From Saprospiraceae bacterium (GTDB lineage: Bacteria > Bacteroidota > Bacteroidia > Chitinophagales > Saprospiraceae): a stretch of DNA of 64,000 bases. The DNA lies in the NCBI GenBank assembly GCA_016714985.1, contig JADKBS010000013.1:62001-126000 (forward strand), given 5' to 3'. The notes below the pieces were generated by a model. That model was not told where the DNA came from. It searched no databases and saw nothing but the letters and a program-made list of their open reading frames with translations. Made by a program: the position numbers and the translations under genes. This document shows positions 17,801 to 25,372 of this stretch, piece by piece; position 1 is the stretch's first letter, and every line of letters begins with the position of its first letter.

Positions 17801-18388
17801 TCCTTCGCCCGTTGCCATCTCGGAGATTTTTCCTTCGTGCAAAACGGAGCCGCCGATGAGCTGCACGTCGTAATGCACCATGTTCCAGGTTATATCGCCC
17901 CCGGCGGCCTGCCAGGAGTTCCGCCAGATGGCCATGTCGCCCTCGATTTTCACGTACCCCTTGTTGGGACTGGCGGCGAGGTCACGGTCGTGCTGGGTGG
18001 CCTGAACGGCGAGGGTCGGGTTCTCCTTGAAGCGGCGGCTTGCCTCCTTCACCACGGCGAAGGCTTCGGGCATGAGTTCTTTGAGCACCTCTTCGAGGTG
18101 CTTGTCCCGCTCTTTTTTCAGGGTGTCCACCTCTTTGAAGAGGTCTTCTTTCTGGTGGATGTCTTCGGTTTCACGGGCCTGCACAAGTACGGCTTCTATA
18201 TCCTGGTCAATGCCCGCCAAGTGGTCGGCGATGCGCTGGCGGAATTCGAGCGTCTTGTTGCGGAGCTGGTCGTTAGAGAGGTTTTGGAGTTTCTCCCATT
18301 CCTCGTTTACGGCATCCACGACGGGGGAGTACTTGTCGTAATCCCGTTCGTGTTTAGACTTGAAAAGCGATTTGAAAATACCAAACAT
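14894..18388 (-). CDS. secA: Preprotein translocase ATPase SecA
   Basis: The motor of the Sec export pathway, which drives unfolded preproteins through SecYEG. The protein has 1164 residues, longer than E. coli SecA (901), as usual for Bacteroidota. Walker A is MATGEGKT (residues 191-198), followed by the preprotein cross-linking domain, the DEAD-type VDEVDSVLIDDARTP, TNMAGRGTDI, and ERHDSRRVDRQLRGRSGRQG. The C-terminus keeps the zinc/SecB-binding motif PCPCGSGKKYKACHG. An extra region near residues 60-115 and around 330-400 accounts for the length. A TATCTTTG at 18489-18496 (minus strand) may be its -7 element. Confidence 0.98.
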   Translation of the reverse strand: MFGIFKSLFKSKHERDYDKYSPVVDAVNEEWEKLQNLSNDQLRNKTLEFRQRIADHLAGIDQDIEAVLVQARETEDIHQKEDLFKEVDTLKKERDKHLEEVLKELMPEAFAVVKEASRRFKENPTLAVQATQHDRDLAASPNKGYVKIEGDMAIWRNSWQAAGGDITWNMVHYDVQLIGGSVLHEGKISEMATGEGKTLVATLPAYLNGLSGQGVHVVTVNDYLARRDSEWIGPVMEFLLLTIDCIDKHRPHSEQRRKAYMCDITYGTNNEFGFDYLRDNMVRSLDEMVQRKHHYAMVDEVDSVLIDDARTPLIISGPVGEGEEEQEYKHLKPEVEKLLAAQQKISNQYLAEAKKLFAEGDNGHDEGEAGMALLRAHRALPKSRPLIKFLSEEGVKVMLQKAENFYMQENSKNMHLVDEPLLFTIDEKNRSVELTDNGAEWLARGKDDPSFFIMPDLAARMVEIGNNPELDKAEKEEAKLKLSQEYAVKSSRLHAMHQLLKAYTLFEIDEEYVVIEGEVKIVDESTGRMMEGRRYSDGLHQALEAKENVKVGEATQTYATITLQNYFRMYHKLCGMTGTAETEAKELWDIYKLDVSVIPTNRPIQRLDAEDEVYKTAREKYNSVIDKIAILSKAGRPVLVGTTSVDISEKLSRLLSMRGVKHEVLNAKQHQREAFIVAKAGQQDENGHGNVTIATNMAGRGTDIKLAPATLFDVVKTGGGKGGYPYTLKQRGTGMELVIDSDKHELAGAFQLKPGAEVVGGLAIVGTERHDSRRVDRQLRGRSGRQGDPGSTQFYVSLEDNLMRLFQSERIAGLMDKMGHQEGDVIQHSMVTKSIERAQQKVEENNFGIRKRLLEYDDVMNIQREAIYKKRYNALSGERLQVDLDMMFRGMTESILSSHKANGDFDAFRQDCIGELGFEPAFTEQEFNSGKVDDLVDRFQQEFYDFYHRKEQHIINVLLPTVRQVHEREGQRYRRIAVPYSDGRTRMLPIAAELEDAIMSNGKSLMRDIEKAITLAILDEKWKEHLRSMDELKESVQSASFEQKDPLVIYKMEAYKLFEDLVYRINEEVTSYLSQGMLAMPANQQVQQAREPQRVDLSKLRMGRPGEGSSGAPVTEAEARARAAAEGVSQHAKQETVKHSEPRVGRNDPCPCGSGKKYKACHGK

Positions 18389-18420
18389 GATGCTATTGCG
18401 GATTAGGGATTGAGGATTGT

Positions 18421-18463
18421 GGATTGGGTTCCTTTTCTGTCATTCCCGTAGGGAACCCAATCC
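18421..18463. repeat. Stem-loop flanked by ATTG-word repeats
   Basis: Perfect 12-bp arms (GGATTGGGTTCC at 18421-18432, complement at 18452-18463) with a loop containing TGTCATTCCCGTAGGGAAC, a motif that recurs in the repeats at 27.7-28.0 kb. Outside the stem, further GGATTG words (18399-18420) face CAATC words (18464-18476), extending the dyad imperfectly. It lies in the secA upstream region. Confidence 0.7.
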
Positions 18464-18652
18464 GCAATCTGCAATCGAAAAAGGTGTGCAAAGATAGAAT
18501 AAGCGAGGCAGTGTGGGGTGGGATTGTTCAGCACAATTTGTTCCGCAAAGAAATACCTGACGGGGTGTCAGGGATTGTGTTGGCCTATCGTCCAAAGTTG
18601 CTGAATATTTTCAAAAACGAATGGCATAATGGCAGGTTGGGGTCAAATGGAA

Positions 18653-18684
18653 ATGGGCCGATGGAGTTTCCCCCATCGGCCCAT
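18653..18684. terminator. 12-bp hairpin downstream of 18712 gene
   Basis: Arms ATGGGCCGATGG (18653-18664) and complement (18673-18684), 8-nt loop. It lies 28 bases beyond the stop of the minus-strand gene at 18712 and is the likely 3-prime end of that transcript, although no long T run follows on that strand. The remainder of 18464-18711 shows no gene. Confidence 0.5.
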
Positions 18685-18711
18685 GCTGATTTTTTGGCTC
18701 GTCCTACAACA

Positions 18712-19344
18712 TCAAGGCCGCAACTGGCGCTTGTTCCGCCGCCTTTCAAACCCTGAGATGAAGGGGCCTTGTGGTTTCTCCTTGCCGGGGTGGCAGTCCC
18801 AAGCATCGGGCGCATAGACTTTTGAGAAGAAGTATAGCGACTTGTCGTTGCCGGGGTCGAGTATGCTGATGTCGTTGCCAGGGTTGCAGTTCTTTGAGTT
18901 GGGCATGATGTTGAACGGGTCGTCGTTCGACATCAGGTAGAGTTCATCGGGGCATTCCCCCGTCTTGCTGGCAAAGGTGAACAACAGGGTTTCCTCCCCT
19001 GCCCTGAACTGCATGGGTGGGTCTGCGTTTTCCAAACCGAAACTGATATAATCAGCATCAGGGTTCTCGATGGGTGTGCCCACGTACGAGTTCTGCACCC
19101 AGGTGCCACTGAAGGATTTCAAGTTGTTGAACTGCATTTGCGGTGGGGCTACGAGCGTCACCTGCCCCGACCCAATGATGAGGTATTCAGATGGGCTGAC
19201 ACCCTCGTCTGGCGTGGCGAAGACGCCCCATGCCGAGCTGTCCTGCAGCCATTGGAGTTTGAAATTGATTTGGGAAAATGCAGGTGCGGCATAAAGGCAA
19301 GATGCCAGCAGCGCCAGTTTGGCGAGCGATTGAATGGAAACCAT
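18712..19344 (-). CDS. Secreted protein of unknown function
   Basis: A 210-residue exported protein with a signal peptide ending APAFSQ (about residue 25). The mature part is beta-rich (QLWLQDSSAWGVFATP, YLIIGSGQVTLVAPP) and resembles cohesin/invasin-like domains found in Bacteroidota surface proteins, with a C-terminal NPGNDISILDPGNDKSLY and DAWDCHPGKEKPQG. It has no T9SS sorting domain. It has no operon partner: secA lies downstream behind a hairpin. No known family can be named. Confidence 0.7.
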   Translation of the reverse strand: MVSIQSLAKLALLASCLYAAPAFSQINFKLQWLQDSSAWGVFATPDEGVSPSEYLIIGSGQVTLVAPPQMQFNNLKSFSGTWVQNSYVGTPIENPDADYISFGLENADPPMQFRAGEETLLFTFASKTGECPDELYLMSNDDPFNIMPNSKNCNPGNDISILDPGNDKSLYFFSKVYAPDAWDCHPGKEKPQGPFISGFERRRNKRQLRP

Positions 19345-19425
19345 GGATGTGCTGAGTTTTAAGGAACTTGCGGGGGGAGGGTGACAAAAAGGTTAACGGG
19401 CACTAAAACGCAAGATTAGTGCCAG

Positions 19426-19941
19426 ATGGTACTTTCCGGGGCGTTAAGGTTGTGTTACCGAGTAAAGACCCCGGCATCGGGCAACGACAACCAGCTTTTT
19501 GCTTCGGAACTGTACAATATGAAGCTGCAGGCACGGCTTACGGTATTGAGTGCCTGCAACTCCGGCAGCGGGGAAGTGTGGCTGGGCGAAGGCACCATGA
19601 GCCTCGCAAGGGCTTTTGCCTTTGCAGGCTGCACCAGCTTGGTCACCAGCCTGTGGAGCATTTCCGACCAGGCTACTTCGCAAATGATGGCCAATTTTTA
19701 TCAATCCCTTAAACAGGGCAAGGAAAAGCACGAGTCGCTGCGGGAAGCAAAGCTGAAATACCTCGAATCTTCAAGTGCAGAATATGCCAAGCCGATTTAT
19801 TGGGCAGGGTTCGTAATGGTGGGCGATACGGAGGCGCTGCCAACTGGGTTTTTCAAACCGGATTACCTGCTCTATTTTATCGGTGCATTTCTATTGGCCC
19901 TTGCCTTATTTGCCGTCATCAAATACGTAAAAAGGCGTTAA
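19426..19941 (+). pseudogene. CHAT caspase-like protease, C-terminal stub
   Basis: The last third of a CHAT-domain (caspase HetF-associated with TPRs) protein. From about 19488 it reads ASELYNMKLQARLTVLSACNSGSG, with the catalytic Cys, then SLARAFAFAGCTSLVTSLW, YWAGFVMVGD and a C-terminal membrane helix with basic tail. Full CHAT/TPR proteins of this group run to 900-1000 residues; the TPRs and the catalytic His are absent. The first about 20 codons of the frame are not family-like. It is a remnant at the edge of an accessory island. Confidence 0.75.
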
Positions 19942-20242
19942 TTAGGCGATTGACCACTGGCCAACAGCAGGGTCTTGTTCCAACCAAACACCTGTTTCTA
20001 TCGCCCGTTTTCACTGGGGTTGCAGCATTCAATAATGGCATTTTTCTGGAATTTCAACCGTCCATCTGCAATTATTCCCTCATTGTGACCTTTATTTGCA
20101 TTGCTGCAATCAAGATAAGCAGTTTCGAGTTATCAGTTACGAGTTGCGAGATAGTGCAAAGACTTGATATTCAATGCTTTGTCAAAAAATCAAAATCTAA
20201 ACTAAATTAGTCGAGGTCATAAAAATAATAGAAAATGAAAAT
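19942..20242. other. Intergenic region
   Basis: About 300 bases with no gene. It contains short direct repeats around 20120-20150 (GAGTTATCAGTTACGAGTTGCGAG) and becomes AT-rich before the HTH gene. A promoter for the downstream gene is expected but no clear match was found. Confidence 0.35.
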
Positions 20243-21103
20243 ATGAAACGCACTATGATTAAACATGGCTTTGACCTGCTAAAAAAAGAAAAGGGCTACT
20301 CCAACGCCAAGGTCAAGGAAAAACTCGAAACCCTTGGGGCTGAAATAGCCAGATCAACCATCAGCAACATCCTTACGGGCAAGCCTACCAGCGATGCAAC
20401 CTTGTTGCAAGTCGCCAACAAGCTCCAGGAATTGACAATGATGGAACTGGGCCATGTATGGGATGGCAACCAGTTCATCTTCCAGCCACCTACCGACTGG
20501 CAATCACAACCAGTACTCCCTACCTCGCCCAATAGCCCTTCCTTGGTGATAAAGCCAGGCTTTGCATTTCATGACAAAGGACGCCTTGAAATCAAGGAAA
20601 AAGTAGCGTTCATGCAGCTTGCCGAAAAAGAGGTCATCGAATTCGGCGTCACCTTGAATACCTTTTCCAATTATTTCGATAGCAGGAGCGATGATGAGTT
20701 TGCGGGGCAGATTAAGCAATTGCTCGAAAACGGCGTCTGCTTCAAATGCTATTTGCTCGACCCGGACAGCAATGTGGCCAGGGTTTATTTCAATGACAGC
20801 ACTGCCCGTAAAAATGATGAAAGCAAAATCAGGTCTGCCATGGAGCGGCTACGTGCCCTGAAAGCGAAGTTCGATAACAGCCCATCCACCAAGGGTAAAT
20901 TCCAGGTCTTTAAATACGCCCATATCCCCAACAATTACTTCCTTGCAGTTGACGGCGAGCACCTGATGCTGTCGCACTATATCTATGGGGAGAAGCGGGC
21001 CAATTGCCCGGTCATCGAACTGCACAAAGTCGAAACCCCTACCCTCTTCCGCCGCTACTACGACTCCTTGGAAAAGCTCATTGCGGACGCAAAACCGATA
21101 TGA
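20243..21103 (+). CDS. HTH protein with unrecognised C-terminal domain
   Basis: A 286-residue protein. Residues 1-75 resemble a Cro/XRE-like helix-turn-helix (YSNAKVKEKLETLG, ARSTISNILTGKPTSDATLL). A proline-rich linker follows (about 85-105). Residues 110-286 form a compact domain beginning KVAFMQLAEKEVIEFGVTL, with LENGVCFKCYLLDPDSNVA, FQVFKYAHIPNNYFLAVDG and RYYDSLEKLIADA. The pattern (strand, helix, strand, long-range GVxFxxYLLDP) recalls phospholipase D-like folds without the HKD residues, so it may be a sensor rather than an enzyme. It lies upstream of the phosphorylase-EAD gene and could be its regulator. The function is unknown. Confidence 0.75.
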   Translation: MKRTMIKHGFDLLKKEKGYSNAKVKEKLETLGAEIARSTISNILTGKPTSDATLLQVANKLQELTMMELGHVWDGNQFIFQPPTDWQSQPVLPTSPNSPSLVIKPGFAFHDKGRLEIKEKVAFMQLAEKEVIEFGVTLNTFSNYFDSRSDDEFAGQIKQLLENGVCFKCYLLDPDSNVARVYFNDSTARKNDESKIRSAMERLRALKAKFDNSPSTKGKFQVFKYAHIPNNYFLAVDGEHLMLSHYIYGEKRANCPVIELHKVETPTLFRRYYDSLEKLIADAKPI

Positions 21104-21545
21104 ACCGAGTAAGTTTCCCCTAATTCCTGTAAAATATCGTCAATTTGGGTAAAAAAATGGCAGTTCCGATATAAGGTTTTGCATTTTTTTCGGTGAAATC
21201 TTTTGCCACCAAATGAATTCAGTCGGGTGACACTTATCGAGTCACCTTGTTAAAAATTATAACAATCAAAGAATATAAAACACTGAATACAAACAAATTG
21301 CAGAGATATTTTCTATTATCATTCATTGTAGTTTCTTTTATCGGCAACACAAGACACCTACTACTGAACCCATAATCTTTTCAGGCAGCAAGGCTTTTCG
21401 AGATGAAAAAGCCCTTTTATGTATTTGTACGTACCCTTATTGTAAAATATCATTGCACCGCATTATGAAACACTATTTTCACCAGCTTATTTAACCACCT
21501 TTTGTTCTACACATTGGCATTCAATCAGCTTAAAATGAACATACA
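21104..21545 (+). other. Intergenic region with two hairpins
   Basis: About 440 AT-rich bases. A hairpin GGTGAC/GTCACC (21226-21246) is followed by TTGTTAAAAATTATAA and probably ends the transcript of the HTH gene. A second dyad at about 21390-21414 (AAGGCTTTTC against GAAAAAGCC) is followed by CTTTTATG, also terminator-like. No open frame of credible composition lies between. Confidence 0.45.
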
Positions 21546-21878
21546 ATGGAATCGAACAGAAAACACTTGATGGATAAGTTCTTTGAGCATTTGAACCAAT
21601 CATTTGGGGCCTGGTGCTCGACGCACGAAATGCCGAACTCTGAGGACTGCTTTCTCACCTTTCTCATTGACCAAGACCTGATACCGCCCACCAATATCCT
21701 TAGATACACGGTACAATTGGAAATGAGCCGATTGTGCAAGGAAAACAGCCTTCAAAAAACCCATAATGTAGAAATCCTGGCCCACAGGTTCAACTTGTCG
21801 GAAAGGACCATTTGGAACATCCTTAAACATGCAAATACCACGAACCTCAAACAACAACGACAACACCATAATAAGTAG
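21546..21878 (+). CDS. Small helix-turn-helix protein
   Basis: A 110-residue basic protein. Its C-terminal third has a helix-turn-helix-like segment, VEILAHRFNLSERTIWNILKH, and the N-terminal part is helical with two cysteines. It resembles the DNA-binding parts of small Bacteroidota regulators but no family is certain. It stands between the larger HTH gene and the phosphorylase-EAD gene, on the same strand, with 150 bases to the latter, so it may regulate the island. AT-rich flanks fit an acquired segment. Confidence 0.6.
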   Translation: MESNRKHLMDKFFEHLNQSFGAWCSTHEMPNSEDCFLTFLIDQDLIPPTNILRYTVQLEMSRLCKENSLQKTHNVEILAHRFNLSERTIWNILKHANTTNLKQQRQHHNK

Positions 21879-22034
21879 CCATACTCTTGAAGTAAGCAGT
21901 CTCCTATTGCAAAATGATAACAATTTTGAGAATATGTAAACAGTAGGTGGAAAAATAAGCACATAGCGTTTGGGAGACTGCTTCTCTTTTTTTATCCGAG
22001 GAAAACCCGAAAAACCAAGAATTTTTTCACACTT

Positions 22035-23177
22035 ATGAACTTAGCTATCATCACCCCTATACAGGTGGAACTCGATGCCGTCCTTGCCAAAGTTCCCGCC
22101 TACAAGGAAGAAATTCTAGAAGGAATCAGGTACCTGCACGTACCATTTAAGGGCCTTCACCATTCCTTCAACTTGGTACTGCAATTGGGAGGGGCCAAGA
22201 ACGAGAACACGGCCTTGGCCACCGAAAAAGTGGTGCGCAATTTCATGCCACAGGCCATCATACTTTGCGGCGTGGCCGGGGGCGTCAAGGACGTGGGAAT
22301 TGGGGACGTGGTGATAGGCAACAAGTACTATGGGTACGACTTCGGCAAGGTGACCAGTGACGGCTTCAAGACCCGACCCGAATCAGGCTATTACAGTAAG
22401 CATCTGTTGGCCACCGCCCAATCCGTGGCTGCCAGCGCAGCATGGCGGAACCGCTGCCGCAACAACCAACCCTGCAAGGTAATCTTTGGTGCAATCGCCG
22501 CCGCCAACAAGGTCGTAGCCGCCACCGATTCGGAAGAATACCGCCGACTCAAGGACGATTTCAACGACACTACTGCCGTGGAGATGGAAGCCGTGGGGTT
22601 CTCACAGGCCATGCATTTCTACCCCGCTATCCCGCACATCAACATCCGGGGCATCTCCGACTTGCTGGATGGGAAGTCCCACGCCGATGCAGGTGGCTCG
22701 CAGGAACTGGCCGCAGACAATATGGCGGCTTTTGTGCTGGAACTGGTCTATCAATTGAAGATTGACCATCCACACGAACAGGCTCCCTCTAAATTTTTTG
22801 CCCCTACCCAATCCGGGACGATGAAGAACGTCGTGACAAGCTCGACCATTTCGGCCCAAGGGAATGTGCATATAGGTGATACCGTGAACCATCATTATCC
22901 CGGCAATGCTCAGCCTACTGCGATGAACATTGTCCAAGAACAGAAAAAAGCCATCACCAAACTGGTCAGCCAGGCACGTATCGAAAAGGCCCTCGAACAG
23001 CTTTCCGCCTTAGGCACAACACAAGATGAAGACTTTAATTTGGAAGTAGTTTCGCTGTCGCAACGCTGGGCCAAGCTGCAAAAGGAGAGCCGGCTTGGGC
23101 TGCTGAGCACTTCGGAGTCCACGCAGCAGAACAACCAGATTGTGATGGCGCTGCTGAATTTGCTGAACCAAGTGTAA
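22035..23177 (+). CDS. Nucleoside phosphorylase fused to EAD11-like domain
   Basis: A 380-residue two-domain protein. Residues 1-245 form a purine nucleoside phosphorylase/MTA-SAH nucleosidase fold: CGVAGGVKDVGIGDVV (about 78-93), the nucleoside-binding VEMEAVGF (182-189) and GISDLLDGK with the catalytic-type Asp209. A glycine/asparagine linker with STISAQGNVHIGD follows. The C-terminus (about 300-380) matches effector-associated domain 11: ARIEKALEQLSALG, EVVSLSQRWAKLQKESRLG, and MALLNLLNQV. In published comparative work, such EADs are death-like adaptors that couple effectors to sensors in NTP-dependent conflict (defence) systems, and phosphorylase-fold domains are used as nucleotide-attacking effectors. 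The gene ends 4 bases from the convergent tolC-like gene. Confidence 0.85.
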   Translation: MNLAIITPIQVELDAVLAKVPAYKEEILEGIRYLHVPFKGLHHSFNLVLQLGGAKNENTALATEKVVRNFMPQAIILCGVAGGVKDVGIGDVVIGNKYYGYDFGKVTSDGFKTRPESGYYSKHLLATAQSVAASAAWRNRCRNNQPCKVIFGAIAAANKVVAATDSEEYRRLKDDFNDTTAVEMEAVGFSQAMHFYPAIPHINIRGISDLLDGKSHADAGGSQELAADNMAAFVLELVYQLKIDHPHEQAPSKFFAPTQSGTMKNVVTSSTISAQGNVHIGDTVNHHYPGNAQPTAMNIVQEQKKAITKLVSQARIEKALEQLSALGTTQDEDFNLEVVSLSQRWAKLQKESRLGLLSTSESTQQNNQIVMALLNLLNQV

Positions 23178-23181
23178 AATT

Positions 23182-24498
23182 CTACCGCACCAGCCCCCCC
23201 TCCAACCTTAACACCTCCGTCTCCGCCACCTTTGCATTGTACCTTGCGGCAATCAGCCTATCATAGGCATCTTCGAGGCTCTTCTGCGCTTCCCGCAATT
23301 CGAGGTAAGTGCTCACCCCCTGCTTGAACCGCTCGAGGGCGATGACCACATTCTCCTTGGCAAGTTCGATGTTCTCCTCCTCCAACCTCAAGGCTTGCAA
23401 TTGGTACTCGAACCCTAGGTAGGCATTGCGAAGCTGCGTGTTGATAGCCGTTTGCTGGTTTTGCAGCGAAAGTTGAAGCCCTGCTATGTTGATTTGTGTA
23501 GCCTCGATATTGCGGTGCTCCTGCCGGAAATTCAAGATGGGGATATTGGCCGTCAGGCCATAGTTGAACCCCTTGTTGCCACTCACGAGCGGTTGGAAAG
23601 GGTTCACCACCGTCTGGTTGTCGGTCAGGCCGAGGTTGTAGGCGGAGTTGAAACTGAGGGTTGGATAGCGGCTTGCCTTGTGCTCTAGCAGGGAAAGCTG
23701 CGCAATGCCAATATTGCGTTGCGCCAGCAAAAGGGAAGGATTGGTGCTGGCGATGTTTTGCGTTATCTCGTTGATGTTCAGGTTGTTGTCAAACTGGATG
23801 CCCTCCACCACGTCGAAGTCGGTGCCGAGCTGGCCACCGGCCAATTGGTCGAGTTGCTCTTTTTGCTGCGCAATGGCCGTTTGCTGTTGGAGTTGTCGGG
23901 CCTTCTGGGCGTTCAAATCCACCTTCGCCTGCAGCAGTTCTGGTTTGCTGCCAAGCCCCGTGGAGAGCTTGCGGTCGGCCAGTTTCACCCGTTCCTCGCT
24001 AATGGACAACTGCTCCTCGATGGCTTTCAACTGCTGCTTCTGCCGTACGATGTTGAAATAAACATTGCGCACCTCCGCCACCGTATTCACCACTTGTGCC
24101 TTCACCACCAACTCGCCTGTCCGGGCCGTTTCGAGCACCCGATCCTTGACGATGAACATGCGTTTGCCATCAAACAACAGCCAGTTCAGCCCCACCGAGC
24201 CAGTCAGGTTCGTGGATTTCACATTGTCCCGTTCCCGTACCGCACCGTCCGAAAACTCCTGCCGTTGGTCATTGTTGTTCCGCAGCGCACCCAGCGTGGC
24301 GTTCAAACGGGGGGCCATCGCCCAGTCAACGTATTCAGCATCGAGCGCTGAGGCGATGGAGTCGTTCTTCGCCAACAGGATGCCGTAGTTCTTCGACAGC
24401 ACGGCAGCCGTGGCCGCTTCCAGCGTTAAAACCTTTTGGGAAAAAACGGGCGAAACGCCCAAGATTAGGAACAATAATAAGGATAGAAAATGACGCAT
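23182..24498 (-). CDS. TolC-family outer-membrane efflux protein
   Basis: Outer-membrane channel of 438 residues for a type I or RND efflux system. It has a signal peptide (ending GVSPVFSQ) and two outer membrane efflux protein repeats rich in long helices (ARTGELVVKAQVVNTVAEVRNVYFNIVRQ, and the second repeat LSLQNQQTAINTQLRNAYLGFEYQ). The inner-membrane pump and adaptor are not adjacent; it lies last in the phosphate cluster after phoU, separated by about 150 bases of word-repeat DNA, so co-transcription is uncertain. The substrate is unknown. Confidence 0.9.
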   Translation of the reverse strand: MRHFLSLLLFLILGVSPVFSQKVLTLEAATAAVLSKNYGILLAKNDSIASALDAEYVDWAMAPRLNATLGALRNNNDQRQEFSDGAVRERDNVKSTNLTGSVGLNWLLFDGKRMFIVKDRVLETARTGELVVKAQVVNTVAEVRNVYFNIVRQKQQLKAIEEQLSISEERVKLADRKLSTGLGSKPELLQAKVDLNAQKARQLQQQTAIAQQKEQLDQLAGGQLGTDFDVVEGIQFDNNLNINEITQNIASTNPSLLLAQRNIGIAQLSLLEHKASRYPTLSFNSAYNLGLTDNQTVVNPFQPLVSGNKGFNYGLTANIPILNFRQEHRNIEATQINIAGLQLSLQNQQTAINTQLRNAYLGFEYQLQALRLEEENIELAKENVVIALERFKQGVSTYLELREAQKSLEDAYDRLIAARYNAKVAETEVLRLEGGLVR

Positions 24499-24565
24499 AA
24501 TCTGCTTTGATTTTGCCCCAAAGCTAAGTCAAAATCAAAGCAGTGACAGCCCAAAAAGCGACAAC

Positions 24566-24655
24566 TTGCCGAAATCCGCAATCGTAAATCGTAAATCGAA
24601 GAAATGCCCCAAATCCGCAATCCGCAATCCCAAATCCGCAATCGAATCATTCGTC
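24566..24655. repeat. Word-repeat DNA (AATCCGC / AAATCGT units)
   Basis: Tandem imperfect copies of AAATCGT and AATCCGC, running into the last codons of phoU. No strong complementary arm is present. Same class as the other word repeats. Confidence 0.6.
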
Positions 24656-25327
24656 CCCTTCCTTCTGTTTCTTTTTCTTGTGCTTCAACACTTTTGCCTC
24701 GAAGTAGAAAATGATTTCCTCCGCAATGTTCTTCGACATATCGCCCACCCGCTCCAGCTTGCGGATCATGGACATCACCAGCAGCGAGTTGCGGGCTTGT
24801 TCAGGGTAGGTTATTATGCATTCGTAAACCAAGTCGAGGGCGGCCTCGTCAATCTTGTCGAGGATTTTGTCCCGTTTGAACATCGTCCTTGCAAGCCGGG
24901 TGTCTTCGTTGTCGAATGCCTCCAGCGTATCGGCCAGCATCTCATTGGCGATGCTGTACATTTCGAGGATTTTGGTGCGCTCCAGAATCTCCTTGTTGAA
25001 ATCCTGTTCTGCATCCAGCACGAAATCTGCGACGCTGGCAGCGATGTCACCTACCCGCTCTAGGTTGTTGCTGATTTTCAGCGAAGCCAAAACGAGGCGC
25101 AAGTCCGTAGCCACGGGCTGGAATAGGGCAAATATGTTCTCGCAGTCCTTGTCAATCTTCAGCTCGTAGGAGTTTACCCGCTTTTCGTTCTCGACCACCT
25201 CTTCGGCGAGGTCACGGTCGAAATTGGTCAATGCCTCCTTGCCTTTTTCGAGCTGGAGGACGACGAGCCGCCACATTTCGAGGATGTCGGACTTGAGTAT
25301 GCGGAGTTCGGAATCTAAATGTGTCAT
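24647..25327 (-). CDS. phoU: Phosphate signalling protein PhoU
   Basis: Negative modulator of phosphate uptake and Pho signalling, 226 residues, two PhoU three-helix repeats. Family pieces: LVLASLKISNNLERVGDIA (first repeat) and MSMIRKLERVGDMSKNIAEE (second repeat), each with the acidic ERVGD metal-binding motif. The C-terminus is very basic (KHKKKKQKEGD). It is the penultimate gene of the pst cluster, as in many bacteria. Confidence 0.95.
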   Translation of the reverse strand: MTHLDSELRILKSDILEMWRLVVLQLEKGKEALTNFDRDLAEEVVENEKRVNSYELKIDKDCENIFALFQPVATDLRLVLASLKISNNLERVGDIAASVADFVLDAEQDFNKEILERTKILEMYSIANEMLADTLEAFDNEDTRLARTMFKRDKILDKIDEAALDLVYECIITYPEQARNSLLVMSMIRKLERVGDMSKNIAEEIIFYFEAKVLKHKKKKQKEGDE

Positions 25328-25333
25328 CTTTTT

Positions 25334-25372
25334 TTAATGATGAATGATAAATGATGAATGATGAATGGGGTG
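25334..25372. repeat. AATGATG word repeat
   Basis: Tandem AATGATG/AATGATA units in the gap between phoU and the four-helix-bundle gene. The same phrase occurs at 25822-25852 and in complement at 25911-25945 and 62048-62083. Confidence 0.75.

Noticed and set aside
16079..18406. 775-codon plus-strand open frame antisense to secA
   Set aside because: It mirrors the codon bias of secA and reads as a His/Val/Leu-rich composition with no family features; a shadow of a long GC-rich gene.
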